A program made the position numbers and the translations under genes. A DNA stretch of 64,000 bases, from contig NC_089490.1 of NCBI RefSeq assembly GCF_036850765.1, positions 277,464,482 to 277,528,481 on the forward strand. The letters are read 5' to 3'. The notes below the pieces were generated by a model. The model had not been told where the DNA came from. It searched no databases and saw only the letters and a program-made list of their open reading frames with translations. Positions 9,154 through 21,294 of this stretch are shown here, piece after piece; positions within the stretch are counted from its first letter, which is position 1; the number at the start of each line of letters is the position of its first letter. The stretch comes from Saccopteryx bilineata (Eukaryota; Chordata; Mammalia; Chiroptera; Emballonuridae).

Positions 9154-12100
9154 TGATTTAATACAACAAAAATAAAACAGCTGCTTTTATTACCTGTTTT
9201 ATTTATTGAAAGTTTGGGTTGAAATAACTTATGTGAAAGATGTGTGAGAACATCAAATTACTAGAGAAGCACAAAGATCTATCAGAAAGCTGAACTTAAA
9301 ACAAATTAAAATTTTCCTGATGACACATTTTGCAATGTGTCAACTGCTCAAAGTTTGCACAGAGTGTGAGGTTGTTACTTTAGTCCAGCTACGAGACTGG
9401 CTTTTGGAAATACACATTTAAATTAAACTGAAGAGTAGAATGACATGTGGCTCTTTCCTTTCAAATCTCTTTAAAATGAATTACCAATGAACCAATTTTG
9501 ATTTGTGTGTCTGTGTACAGGCACAAAACACACAGCAATGTGTACTAATGTCTAGGCTTTCTGAAAAAAAAACCATGAAGAAAAGACAGATACTTCTGCT
9601 AGAAAAGAGTGACTCAGTAATTATTTAGAAGGCACAAAGCATGCACACAGTTCTGGATCTTTAACTCTCACTCGTGTTTTCAGGTCCCTGTGCCCAGCAG
9701 GATTATCCTTTATGGTGCACTGTCATAATGACCTGCTGTGACCACGCGCCATGAGGCAGGAGATGGCGAGAACTCAGAGAGAACCAGGGCCACTTGTGTC
9801 TTTGTGCCGCCCTAGTGCTGCGTGCCTGCAGAGTCACTGTGGAGGTGAAGAGCCGTCCAACTCTCCAGACCTCAGTTAGCTCGTGTATGACATGGGGATG
9901 ATGGAACTACCTTTCACAGCACTGTGGTAAGGATTAAATAAGAATTCACAGACAGTGCCATGGGAATCTCATGCCTGGGTTCTTGTACTTCTGCACATCC
10001 CTGGACAGACTTTCAGACTGCATGCACCTGGACTGTTCAGGATGTCCTTTCCTGGAAGAGTTATTAAAAGTTGGATCTTCCATGAAAAATCTGCTGTCTA
10101 TTTCCATGTTTGCTAACAGGGCTTTTTTCTTTTAAGTAGTACATAGCACATCAATACCGTGCAGAAGAAGTGCCTTCCTGGAGTTTGACAAGTGAGAGAC
10201 TGGGGAGCAGTTCAGCCTTTCGCCGCTGGAGGCAGTAGAGGGTAAAAGAGAGGATCAAGGAAGGGAATGGAAAGACTTACACTCACTCACCAGACACTTC
10301 CATGTTTCAATTAAACTTCTCCAACAGCATCTTAAGTGGGGTTATTGTTGTCCCTGGAAAAAAGAAAATGGGGTGGGGTGGATAAGTGACATTTCAAGAG
10401 TCCCAAAGAGAGTGTACACCAGTCATGGTTGGCTGGGTTTAGGCTACACTAAAGACCTCAAATCGCCATGGCATAGGAGGGGACCAGTCCACATCCAGGC
10501 ACCATGTCTCCTGAGTGTGAGATGAAACAAGGCATAAGAGAGAATTAGTTTGTGGAGCCACAAAGCTTGTGCTTAGGGGGAGATCCCTTTTGGTGGGACA
10601 GGGATGGTGTTCCTTTCTTCTTGTCAAGGGCTTTATCAGTCTCTCTTCTGGAACTCAGAGCCAACAGATGATTCAGAACCCGATGAGAGACACCCAGCTC
10701 CTGTGTATCAGATTTAATTGACAGGTGGCCCATTAGAGGGGAAGGTTTTGATAAGATGTGTTTCATCCAAACCACTCACCTGGTAAAATGCCACTTCCTC
10801 CACCATATGTCATGCCTTTGCCTTTGCCAAAACATTTCTTGGCTAATGTGAGTGCATATCTTTACTGCAGAGATTCTTTTTTATTTTTGAAAAAGAACAA
10901 AAGAAATATTAGTTTAGTGAATTTGAAACTATAGAAAATGGGACAGAAGAATTGGCCAATTTATACTATTCACTTCAACATTTATCATAGAACAACTAAA
11001 TTTATTCTGTGTGTTCCAAAAGGGTACTATTCTGGGAAAATTTATTTCCTAGTTGAAATTATCTTCTATATAGCATCCATTAGTTGGCAAGAATGTAAGT
11101 CTTGCAAACCAAGAATATAATGATTTGTAACTTAGCCAAATTCAGAAGTCCAGGTTTAGTGAAATGCAATCAGGTTCTGGGTTGTAGTTAGATGCTGTGC
11201 CTCAGAATGTTTTATAAATCAAAATTGACAGCAATTGTTTCATCCATATATTATTATTATCAAACACTTATAACTGAATTCATGACTTAAATGTATCACA
11301 GTTGTATGCATTGAGAAACACTTCTCATAAACAGAGAAAAAGAAACACTAGACAATTTGGATATTATAGCATAAATGTTCTAATAGATTTTTATTTAGAT
11401 ACTGTGATTTCACAGAGGTGACATTTATAGCTTAATATAAATTCTAAATATAGTGGAGTAAGATAGGTGATATTGGAGTTTATTTATTTTAATATTATTT
11501 TAAATTATATGAAATCAGGCAATAGAAAGAACAGATAAACGTATGTCCAGGGTGGCAAAGACAGGAAATACGAGAAATCTCTGTAGAAGTCATGAAGAAG
11601 TTGTTCTGACCTGATGGAAAGATGATAGCAGTCATCTTTGAAATTTCATGACAAAGAAGCAGTAATGGTGTTTGAAAATTACATATTTAACATGTGTCAG
11701 GCTCAGTTTTTTGGGCTCTCATTTTTCTTATCTGTAAAATTTGGTCAAGTAGATTAATTTGTCCCTTTAAGGAAGAAGATTCCATGGCTTATTATCCTGT
11801 ATTCCTTGCCTGGGATTTTTCTTATAGTATCGCAAGGAAACAACACCCAAGTTTCCTGCTCAGTAGGTGAAATCTGTCTTCACTTTGGACCACATCATCC
11901 CATGACAGGCGGTTCTCACCCTTTCCCCTAACTAGAAAGCAGTATATAACAGGTTCTCAAAATCGAGCCTGGGAACCCTGTGGTGCACTGGAACCCACTT
12001 CAGGTGATATGCATGGTCAAGACTACTTTCTCAATAATTTTAAGATATTAGGTTCTTTTTTCACTCTGATTCTCCTGTTAATGAAAAGTTGAGTTTTCTA

Positions 12101-12868
12101 GAAGCCACATAACATGATGTCATTATCACTCTGATAACTAATAGAATGTGTGCTTGTGTATTCTAGTATTTTCTAGAGTTTTGTAATGTTGTATATTTAA
12201 TATGTAAATATTAATAATGTGCATTTTTGGATATTAACTCAGTTCTTCTCAGTAATCCTACTATCTGGCACTGACGATCATATATCATACCAGCTAAAAA
12301 GTTTTTAAACCTCTGTATTTTCCAATATGCATTTATTTTAATATCCAAGAATATTCTTTAGTCATATGCAAAAATGCCAGAAGAAGCAAGTACAATTTAT
12401 TATCTACTTTTACAAAATATTTTTCTATTTTATGAGAAACATTTCTAAAATTTAAAATTTAATTTGTACTTTATTTGTTTTAAAACTTTATAATGTATTA
12501 TTTTAAAATACTAAATAATTTATTTATATTACATTATCTTTGTATTTAAAAATTGATCATTGGCTAAAAAAGGGATTATAAGATGCACTTTCTCAACCCA
12601 CAGCAGCACTGTCTCATTTAAAAACATGGAGCTGACATATCAGAATGTTCTCTGACTATGACAGAAAAGAATTTACCCTAAAGAAACTGGGTAAAACTAT
12701 ATATAAGTAAGTAAAATACAATGGGAACAATTTTTTCCTCTGGCTTCATAGATGTTAATAGTTTACTATGGGGAATCTCATGTAGTAGAACATTTTGAAT
12801 AATACCATGGTTTCAGGTAAATTGCAGCATCATTTTGAGAGCAATCATTTAAAGCTTAAAGAAAAACA
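9154..12868. other. Intergenic region with scattered ancient repeats
   Basis: No gene supported. 9860-9965 resembles a MIR (CCTCAGTTAGCTCGTG and a following GATTAAATAAG), and 11690-11790 another (TCTTATCTGTAAAATTTGG). About 11950-12590 has the look of a degraded hAT-Charlie type repeat, but I cannot name the family. Open frames at 10439-10775 overlap each other in different frames and lack domains. Confidence 0.35.
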
Positions 12869-13213
12869 GCCTGACCAGGTGGTGGCACAGTGGATAGAGC
12901 ATCGGACTGGGATGCGGAGGACCCAGGTTCGAGACCCTGAGTTGCCAGCTTGAGCGTGGGCTCATCTGGTTTGAGCAAAGCTCACCAGCATGGACCCAAG
13001 GTCACTGGCTTGAGCAAAGAGTTACTTGGTCTGCTGAAGGCCCACGGTCAAGGCACATATGAGAAAGCAATCAATGAACAACTAAGGTGTTGCAACAAAA
13101 AACTAATGATTGATGCTTCTCATCTCTCTCCGTTCCTGTCTGTCTGTCCCTATCTATCCCTCTCTCTGACTCTTGCTGTCTCTGTAAAAAAACAAAACAA
13201 ACAAACAAAAAAA
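12869..13213 (+). mobile_element. Rhin-1-like bat SINE
   Basis: Begins GCCTGACCAGGTGGTGGCAC, has box A (GTGGATAGAGCATCGG) and box B (GGTTCGAGACCC), the long Rhin-1-type body (GAGAAAGCAATCAATGAAC) and a CT-rich then AACA-rich tail. CTTAAAGAAA flanks both ends. Confidence 0.9.
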
Positions 13214-13327
13214 CTTAAAGAAATACAAACTGAATATACTAAACATGGATGCAATGAGCTCTTTGAAAGGCATGTCTTTTTACAGACTTTGACCCCAGAA
13301 ATGAGAAAGCCAGGAAGTACCTTAGAG

Positions 13328-13630
13328 CAGTGGTCCCCAAACCCTGGACTGTGGACTGGTATCGGTCTGTGGGCCATTTGGTACCGGTCCGTAGAGAAAG
13401 AATAAATAACTTACATTATTTCCATTTTATTTATAGTTAAGTCTGAACGATGTTTTATTTTTATTTTTTAAAAGTGACCAGATTTCCTCTGTTACATTCG
13501 TCTAAAACTCACTCTTGATGCTTGTCTCGGTCATATGATACATTTATCCATCCCACCCTAAAGGCCGGTCCGTGAAAGTATTTTCTGACATTAAACCGGT
13601 CCGTGGCCCAAAAAAGGTTGGGGACCACTG
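13328..13630. mobile_element. hAT MITE with perfect 8-bp target duplication
   Basis: A 303-bp element with terminal inverted repeats starting CAGTGGTCCCCAAACC on the left and ending GGTTGGGGACCACTG on the right. Both sides carry the 8-bp direct repeat CCTTAGAG (13320-13327 and 13631-13638). An 8-bp duplication and CAG-type ends are the hAT signature. It holds no coding sequence, so it is a non-autonomous element moved by a transposase in trans. Confidence 0.92.
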
Positions 13631-13742
13631 CCTTAGAGGGTGAGTTATGGCATTACGTAAGTTAGAGTACCACAAACAAGAGTGGGCACACACCATTCAA
13701 TGCCTGCTGGGTGAAACCCAATGTAAAAAACAGTGTCATATA

Positions 13743-14080
13743 GCCTGACCAGGTGGTGGCGCAGTGGATAGAGCATTGGACTAGGATGTGGAGAACCCAG
13801 ATTCGAAAGCTTAAGATCACCTTAAGGTTACCTGCTTGAGTGCAGGCTCACCAGCTTGAGCGTGATGTCACTGGCTTGTGTAAAGGGTCACTCGCTCTGC
13901 TGTAGCCTCCTGGTCAAGGCACATATGAGAAAGCAATCAATGAAGCACTAAGGAGACTAAGGAGCTGCAAAGAAGAATTGATGCTTCTCATCTCTCTCCA
14001 TTTTTGTCTGTCCCTATCTGTCCCTCTCTCTGTCTCTGTCACACACACACACAGACAAAAAAAAAAAAGATTAAAAAAAT
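13743..14080 (+). mobile_element. Rhin-1-like bat SINE
   Basis: Starts GCCTGACCAGGTGGTGGCGC. The middle has the GCTTGAG-type repeats seen in this subfamily, and the tail is (AC)n followed by poly-A. AAAACAGTGTCA is repeated on both sides. Confidence 0.9.
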
Positions 14081-14691
14081 AAAACAGTGTCACTTTCCAT
14101 GATGCAGTGGCATGTTGATTTAAAATTTTTGTTACAAACACAAAAACTGAGCTAATATCTCAGATACAGTTACACTTTGCCTCACAAATGGCTAAATCTT
14201 TAGCTATGACAAGACTTGACTATTTTGCTTTCTTTTGTCAAATATGAATGCTAAATAATCAAGAAACATTTCCTCATATGTTAATACTCAGTACAAAATT
14301 TAGGTGGTACCGAAATATTCAAAGTATTGAATACCTTTTTTACTCTTCTGGTTTATCTGAGCCAAGATGGCATCCGTGGCCACCAGGTGTTAGGGAGGAA
14401 GGACAGCATGTCACTACTGGGAGGGGAGAGAGGCAAGGACAGCATCCCAGACACTGGAAATGAGGAGGGAAGACTAGACCTAAAGGGAGGGAAAGAGGTA
14501 GATGAAGTCTGGATATATTTTGCAGATATTAATACAATGGCCAGGTCTGTTTGCTAGAAGGATAACAGCCAGGCAGCACCTTCACCTCCCTACATGGAGA
14601 AGAAAATGGTATAAGCAGGAAGAAATAAATGTTATTGAGCTATAATTTACATATAACATTATATTAGTTTTAAGTGTACAACAATGATTTG

Positions 14692-14692
<1 letters not shown>

Positions 14693-14724
<32 letters not shown>

Positions 14725-14725
14725 T
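14693..14725. repeat. (TA)n(CA)n microsatellite
   Basis: Alternating TA dinucleotides run into CA dinucleotides. Confidence 0.9.
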
Positions 14726-14832
14726 TGTGCAATGATCACCACAATAATTTTAATCAATATCCATCACCTCACACAGTTAAAAAAATTTTTCTTATGATGA
14801 GAAATTTTAAAATCTACTCTCCTAACAATTTC

Positions 14833-15214
14833 TTTTTTTTTTTTTTTTTTTTGTATTTTTCTGAAGCTGGAAATGGGGAGGCAGTCAGACAGACTCCCGC
14901 ATGCGCCCGACCGGGATCCACCCGGCACGCCCACCAGGGAGCGATGCTCTACCCATTGGGGTGTCGCTCTGTCGCAACCAGAGGCACTCTAGCGCCTGGG
15001 GCACAGGCCAAGGAGCCATCCCCAGCGCCCGGGCCATCTTTTTGCTCCAATGGAGCCTCGGCTGCGGGAGGGGAAGAGAGAGACAGAGAGGAAGGAGAGG
15101 GGGAGGGATGGAGAAGCAAATGGGCGCCTCTCCTATGTGCCCTGTCCGGGAATCGAACCCGGGACTTCCGCACGCCAGGCCAATGCTCTATCACTGAGCC
15201 AACCGGCCAGGGCC
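14833..15214 (-). mobile_element. tRNA-derived bat SINE (GGCCCTGGCC family)
   Basis: Full-length reverse copy with an uninterrupted poly-T and an intact tRNA-like head (CGGGAATCGAACCCGGG, CCGGCCAGGGCC). It is close to its family consensus, so probably young. It faces a plus-strand copy 75 bp away. The open frames of 89-183 codons over it are by-products of its GC-rich body. Confidence 0.9.
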
Positions 15215-15289
15215 ACAACTTCTAAATATACAATGCAGTGTTGGTAACTATAGTCAACATGTTGTATATCATTTTAAAAAGAAACTTTT

Positions 15290-15676
15290 GGCCCTGGCCG
15301 GTTGGCTCAGCAGTAGAGCGTCGGCCTGGCGTGCGGGGGACCCAGGTTCGATTCCCGGCCTGGGCACATAGGAGAAGCGCCCATTTGCTTCTCCACCCCC
15401 CCCCTTCCTCTCTGTCTCTATCTTCCCCTCCCACAGCCAAGGCTCCATTGGAGCAAAGATGGCCCGGGCGCTGGGGATGGCTCCTTGGCCGCTGCCCCAG
15501 GCGCTAGAGTGGCTCTGGTCACGGCAGAGCGACACCCCGGAGGGGCAGAGCATCGCCCCCTGGTGGGCAGAGCGTCGCCCCTGGTGGGCGTGCCGGGTGG
15601 ATCCCGGTCGGGCGCATGCGGGAGTCTGTCTGTCTCTCCCTGTTTCCAGCTTCAGAAAAATACAAAAAAAAAAAAA
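15290..15676 (+). mobile_element. tRNA-derived bat SINE (GGCCCTGGCC family)
   Basis: Intact copy: head GGCCCTGGCCGGTTGGCTCA, box B GGTTCGATTCCCGG, GC-rich body and poly-A. AAAGAAACTTTT lies at each end. Inverted relative to the copy at 14833-15214. Confidence 0.92.
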
Positions 15677-15687
15677 GAAACTTTTTT

Positions 15688-15858
15688 ATTTTTAATTTTT
15701 ATTTATTAATTTTAGAGGAGAGAGAGAGAGAGAAGGAGGGAGGAGCAGGAAGCTTCAACTCCCATATGTGCCTTGACCAAGCAAGCCCAGGGTTTTGAAC
15801 CGGCAACCTCAGCATTCCAGGTCGAGGCTTTATCCACTGCACCACCACAGGTCAGGCC
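15688..15858 (-). mobile_element. Short tRNA-derived bat SINE
   Basis: Reverse copy with (GA)n, CATATGTGCCTTGACCAAGC and right end ACCACAGGTCAGGCC. Uses the same AAGAAACTTTT target as the SINE to its left, so the target sequence now appears three times (near 15277, 15675 and 15861). Confidence 0.88.
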
Positions 15859-15870
15859 TAAGAAACTTTT

Positions 15871-17879
15871 GATGGACTAATGGCTTTTGAAAATTATTTG
15901 CAAATAGAATTTGAGATGTTTAAATAACTCTTCTTTTCACATACACACAAAAAAATTCTAGGTATTTCTCAACGAATAAAAGCAAAGTATTTATTACCAC
16001 AGGTAATTATTTTACTCAACATTATTGTTTCATTTATCCAAATGTTGGGTTTCTATTATAATAATTCTATTATAATCATTTTTATCATGATAAGGTTTTG
16101 TGATTTTATTTCAGTGGCAATGTTATATATTTATATTTGCCACCTCTACTTTCCTGGAGTTTCTCTCTATATATTTTTTATAGAGATATTTATATGTTAA
16201 TTCTTTCAATATATGAAGTATCCCATGATATTACCCACACCTCTACTTTATTTTCATCCCATTATCTTTTGTATTATTTGCTTTTATGAAAAAGACATTA
16301 TAAGAAATGGCAGGTTTCATAACCATTTTAAAGTAGGTGTATGTGGGATGATATTTCTATGTAACTATAGTACAGTAATAATAGCATTATGACTAGTTTG
16401 CCAAGGAAGAGAGTGAAAATTATACATCATTCATGCACATAAATCATACAGAATTTTACAATAAGCTGGCCAGCTAGCAGCATATGAGAAAATGGTCTTT
16501 AGGTTTTAGTCATCCTCACATTTAATCCCGTTATCTCTTCTGCATTACTTACAAGATCTCAGTAACCACCCCCCGCTCCAGCTTTCTCTGCTCTCCTGAT
16601 ATTTCTCCTTTTGAGGGAGTTAGGTGGGGTGGAGGATGCTTGTTCTCTCAAGTGAGGTACTTAAGCCTTTGTAATTTCTCATCCTCTCAGGGATTTTCTC
16701 CCAGTAAATGTTTCCATAGATTCCTTCCTATTCAGTTTATCCAGTGATTATTTCTGTACCATGTCTTTCCTTCACCCAGGCATGGAGGAAAATACTGTGC
16801 AGTTTGCTCCATGGCATCAATAATGGGAACAGTACTATTGCTTTTTTGTTCTCCGAAAAGATGAATATCAGGCAATTCACATCAAATGCATTGATAGTCG
16901 CAGCAACACTAATAAAGTTTTATGTCAGCTGCACGTGTCTTAAGATGTTAAATTGTGGCCAATGCAGAATATAACTAAGAATCAATCCACTCTGAAGATT
17001 AGTGGTTTGACTTGCTAGGCATCTCATGAAGACCCCTGTAGTACAGGGAAGAATGTTTCCAAATTCCCGAGAGCTTTAGTCCATGACTTTGTTGAGACAC
17101 TCAGCTTTCCTTGAGGGGCACTCTCAGAGAGGAAAGAACCAGAAAATGAGTTATCTTCGCCTCTCTGAGATATTTTCAAATTAGTCAGATTCAACTGAAC
17201 CTTAAGCCACCGTGCTTAGCAACAGTGATGCCATATGTGTTTATTATCCTTTTAAGCCCTTAATATTAATGTAACTTCAAATACTGAGGGTAAAATCAGG
17301 GCATGTTAAGTAGTGTGGGTTTCATAGATAAAATAACATTACCTCAGAAATAAATCCAATTTTGTTTTCTCTCATAGTCCTGTCTTTTCTGCTAAACAAC
17401 CCAATTATAAAGAGACACTGTGTGTCATTTTTCTTCTACTAAAGACATAAAGGTACTAAAGATACAAATCAAAGTTATAAATGCCCCTTGCATAATTGTA
17501 GAAAGTTGATATAGAACTCATCTCAACTTTTATTTTATCTATGTAGCAGTGCTGTAAGATAGAATAGTTATTGGTTATATTCCATAGTAGAGAAACAGAC
17601 AGAAAATTTGTATAATTTTCTGAAGGGTTCAAAGCTTGGGAGTGGTAGTCAGATTACGCCAGCATGTCTGACTCCTGGTTCTGCTGTCTTTCCACAGTAA
17701 CATGGGCCTCCTCACTGCTCCTTATTGCCCATTGGCCCAGAGCAGGGGACTTATGTAAATTCATTGGATTAAGGGATAAAAGTACATGACAATCACCAAT
17801 TTATTCAAAAGATAATACTACCTATTTTCATTAGATCACCTTGTGTTGACTTGACCAGTAGTTATTTATTTAGTTAGTT
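15871..17879. other. Intergenic region, no supported gene
   Basis: AT-rich unique-looking sequence. The open frame at 16744-16974 (76 codons) has no recognizable domain. A weak MIR-like segment may lie at about 17560-17690, but I would not call it. Confidence 0.35.
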
Positions 17880-18240
17880 ATTTTTCAGCAAGAGAGGAGA
17901 GGAGACAGAGATAGACTTCCTCATGAGCCCTAACCGTGATCACCCTGGAAAGCCCACTAGGGGGCGATGTTCTGCCCATCTGGAGCGTTGCTTCATTGCT
18001 CAGCAATCGAGCTCTTCTTAGTGCCTGAGGTGGAGGCCATGGAGCCATCCTCAGCTCCAGGGCCAACTTGCTTCAATCAAGCCATGACTATGGGAGGAGA
18101 AGATAGAATGAGAGAGAGAAGTGAGAGGGAGGGGTGGAGAAGCAGGTGGGTGTTTCTTCTGTGTGTCCTGAATGGGAATTGAACCTGGGACATCTACATA
18201 CCAGGCTGATGCTCTACCACTGAACCAAGTGGCCAGGGCC
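17880..18240 (-). mobile_element. Old tRNA-derived bat SINE (GGCCCTGGCC family)
   Basis: Reverse copy, clearly more diverged than the others: right end CCAAGTGGCCAGGGCC, box B region GGGAATTGAACCTGGG. The left end has lost its poly-T and no target duplication is visible, which agrees with an older insertion. Confidence 0.8.
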
Positions 18241-19171
18241 GACTTGGCTTGTTTTCTACAAGTTATCAGTGGATTCTCAATATTCTGGTATTTGTAGATA
18301 AGATTGTTGTAATCCAACCAATAAGAACAACTGGAAACATTGATAAAATATAAGGATATATGTATGTAAAGGCTTTGCAGACAGTAGAACCCAAGAAAAA
18401 CAGAGACAAAGGAAGCACAAAGAAGGAAATGCACCATGAAGCACCATTTTCCCCTTGAGACATTTTTGAATTAAAAGGCTAGTTCCCACTTGGTCAGAAA
18501 TATAAAAGCTAAGTAGAACTTCTGGAAGAAGTCTCATTGCAATTGATGGAACAAAAATAAAGTTTAGATCCCAGCAAAACTGGGCACTCAGTGGAAACCC
18601 GGGCATTCAGTGGAAACCCTGACGGGCTACATCACATGAATAAGAATAAACAGAAATGGACCAACCCCCAAGAATAATAAAGTCCAGCCTCTAATCAGTT
18701 AATCTACAGTCAGATTTATTGTATGATTGGCTTCTGAGCCACTGGGCTCTGAAATTTTTAATTCACAGATATCTTAAGGGTAACAGGTGCTTAAAGATAA
18801 ATGACCTGCCTCTCAAAAATAAAACTGAGCCTTTTAAGGATGATAATAAATTATCTTTATGAATTTTTAAAACTATATGTGGCATTAAGTTAAAAATTAC
18901 TTAACACATTAAGGGATAAGAGCAAATATAAAAAAACAATCATAATAAAGAGGTAAAAACAGAGAGTATTATTATTAAAGAATAAGAGCAAGAAAACTAT
19001 AAAAGCAGGGAGAATCTAATGACTTGATTTTCTAAATCAGTTATGGTATTTTATTGAGTTATAATTATAGTATTAAAATATATGGCAACAATACATAAAA
19101 TAGGAAAGAAAAGCATGTGGTGATTTTGAAGCTGTAAAAGTAAAAATCATAGATTTAGGTTGTAAATCTTG
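18241..19171. other. Intergenic stretch, no gene seen
   Basis: Unique-looking AT-rich DNA. The overlapping minus-strand frames at 18051-18606 start partly inside the SINE and have no domain. Confidence 0.35.
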
Positions 19172-19388
19172 AGCAGCGGTTCTCATCTAGAGTTTGATTC
19201 ACCTCCCAAAAGACATAAATTTCTTTAGACCCTGTGGTCATCACAACCAAGGCATCACAACTAGGGGTGGCCTTTAGTTGTTATTTGGTGGAGGCCAGGG
19301 AGGCTGCTGAACATTCTAAATTGCAAACAGCTTTCAACAACAGGATTTTTCAGCCCAAAACGTCAATACTGTTGAGATTGAGAAACAT
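19172..19388 (+). mobile_element. MER5-like hAT-Charlie fragment
   Basis: Resembles MER5A: start CAGCGGTTCTCATC, middle GGTGGAGGCCAGGGAGGCTG, end CAATACTGTTGAGATTGAGA. Ancient eutherian non-autonomous hAT. Family name from memory of the consensus. Confidence 0.7.
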
Positions 19389-20539
19389 GCTCTATAGTAT
19401 CCACTACAGATTGATTAGGAAAAAACCCTGAAAATGTGCATGTACTATCACCTGACAAGTTTACACCCAACAGAAATGTGCACCAAGAGACATATATAGG
19501 AATGTTAGAGCAGCATTATATGAAGTACAGTAGTTTGAACTGTGTGTTGGGAGAAATGAGAGATATGAGCGACTTGGGTAGTTGTGTGTGGACACAACCC
19601 AAATGGTAATCAACAGTACAATGTGTAAAAAAAATAACACAGGGACAAGAATGGACAGCAACACGGATGAATTTCACAAATATATAAGAAGCAAAGCACA
19701 GTTGAATACGTAGTTTATGATTTTCCTTATAAAATTGTCAAAAAAATGATTAAAGCTTAATTAAGATATGTGAAATGAAGACAGTGTTTTCCATCTTAGG
19801 GAAATAGACAGTGAAGGGGTGGGGCTGATGGGAGCCTCTGGTGTGCTGGGAATGCTTTCTATCTTGACAGGGGCAATGTTGACATGAATGTGTTTCCTTT
19901 GTGATAATTCATTAAACTGAACACCTATGAGTTCTTCACTTTTCTCTACATATGGAATGCTCCAATAAAAAAGAAAATATATCTTTAATAACAAGCAAGT
20001 AATAAATTCTGTGGCCCCGGGTTCCCAGAGTAATATCTGGTGCCCTTTTCCAAAATGTAGCAATATTTATATCCATTTGGAAACTTATTGAACCGAAAGA
20101 CCTGCTTTTGCTAACCTCCTTCTGGCAAGGTCGTGTGTGTTTTCCTCGTGTTGATGTTTTGTATTTCACTGGGGTGCTGGAGTGCAGAAGGCAGAAGATG
20201 AACAGGAAACCTGAGGTCCTGCATGGGATTGCATTGTGTGAGCTGGACAGAGGAAGCCTCCCTCTTGACTGTTCTAGAGCTGTGTCTGTAAAGTAGTTAA
20301 GTTAGACTACATTGGGTATGTGTTAAGTAAAATGTCTCAAATTTAATTTATAAATTAGAGTAATATTGGTCATCTTGATAACAATATCAGCATTTTCACT
20401 GATGTAAAGTCACATCTCCTGGAACATATTCAAAGTGGAAGACTCAGTCGAAATGAATTTCCAACTCATTAGCAATTGTTTTTAAAGATCAGAAATCAAC
20501 CACTGGGATTATTTCTAGTAAAATATAACATGGAGAATA
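19389..20539. other. Intergenic stretch, no gene seen
   Basis: No supported gene. The 100-codon minus-strand frame at 19761-20063 has no domain and low-complexity flanks. Confidence 0.35.
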
Positions 20540-20547
20540 CATACAAG

Positions 20548-20816
20548 CAGAGGTGGATTTAATGGTGGGCTCACCAGGCACGCGCCCTGGACCCTGACTT
20601 CTAAAGGGCCCCACAAAACCCCAACTTTACACTTTTTTTCTAATGATACCAAGTTTGGTTTCATAGATGCAATTTTAACATTAATAGTACATAATATTTT
20701 TATTTATTTAAAAATATGGTTAACATGTATTTTTATTTTTCATCTCTCTCTTTTTTTTTAGGGGCTCAATATTTTCTTCTGTGCCCAGGGCCTCAACTGA
20801 CCCTAATCCGCCTCTG
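20548..20816. mobile_element. hAT MITE with perfect 8-bp target duplication
   Basis: A 269-bp element. The left end is CAGAGGTGGATTTA and the right end TAATCCGCCTCTG, an inverted pair. The 8-bp CATACAAG is repeated exactly at 20540-20547 and 20817-20824. There is no coding sequence inside. Confidence 0.9.
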
Positions 20817-21047
20817 CATACAAGTCCCAGTACTTCTCGCTAGAATATTATAAGTGATACTTTCTTTTCTTTACTCTTTTAAACTTCCTTCTCTCTGCCA
20901 TTTTGAAATATAGAGTGATTTGGAATGAAAATGACGAAAAAGATTCTTCTCCAAATCAAAAACCAGAATTGAACTCTATTACTGTACATTTGTTCATTTG
21001 TTTGTTTTTCAGGGTTCTTTTTTACTTGTTTGTTTTTGTTTTACATA

Positions 21048-21292
21048 CACTGCTTACAAAAATTAGGGGATCAGGGACCGTGCACATACTCCAGTACTTC
21101 CAACCTTTTGTATAGTGCATTTTCACCAATAAAATAAAAAATTGGTTTTGCATCTCATTTGCATAATCAAACACCTTTCTTTGATTTGTCATTTGCTTTT
21201 CTGATGTTTTTGTTTAATAAAAAAATCAAGTGCTTCTTTTTTTTTATTGCTTCATATCATTTTGAAATATCCTCTAATTTTTGTGAGCAGTA
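21048..21292. mobile_element. mariner-like MITE
   Basis: Inverted ends: CACTGCTTACAAAAATTAGG on the left and CCTCTAATTTTTGTGAGCAG on the right, each bordered by TA as expected for the Tc1/mariner target. About 245 bp and without coding capacity. Confidence 0.82.
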
Positions 21293-21294
21293 TA

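Noticed and set aside
12950..13405. 151-codon open frame
   Set aside because: It runs from a Rhin-1-like SINE into a hAT MITE and contains no protein domain.
14674..15709. Open frames up to 183 codons on both strands
   Set aside because: They arise from the two facing SINE copies and repeat the same translations.
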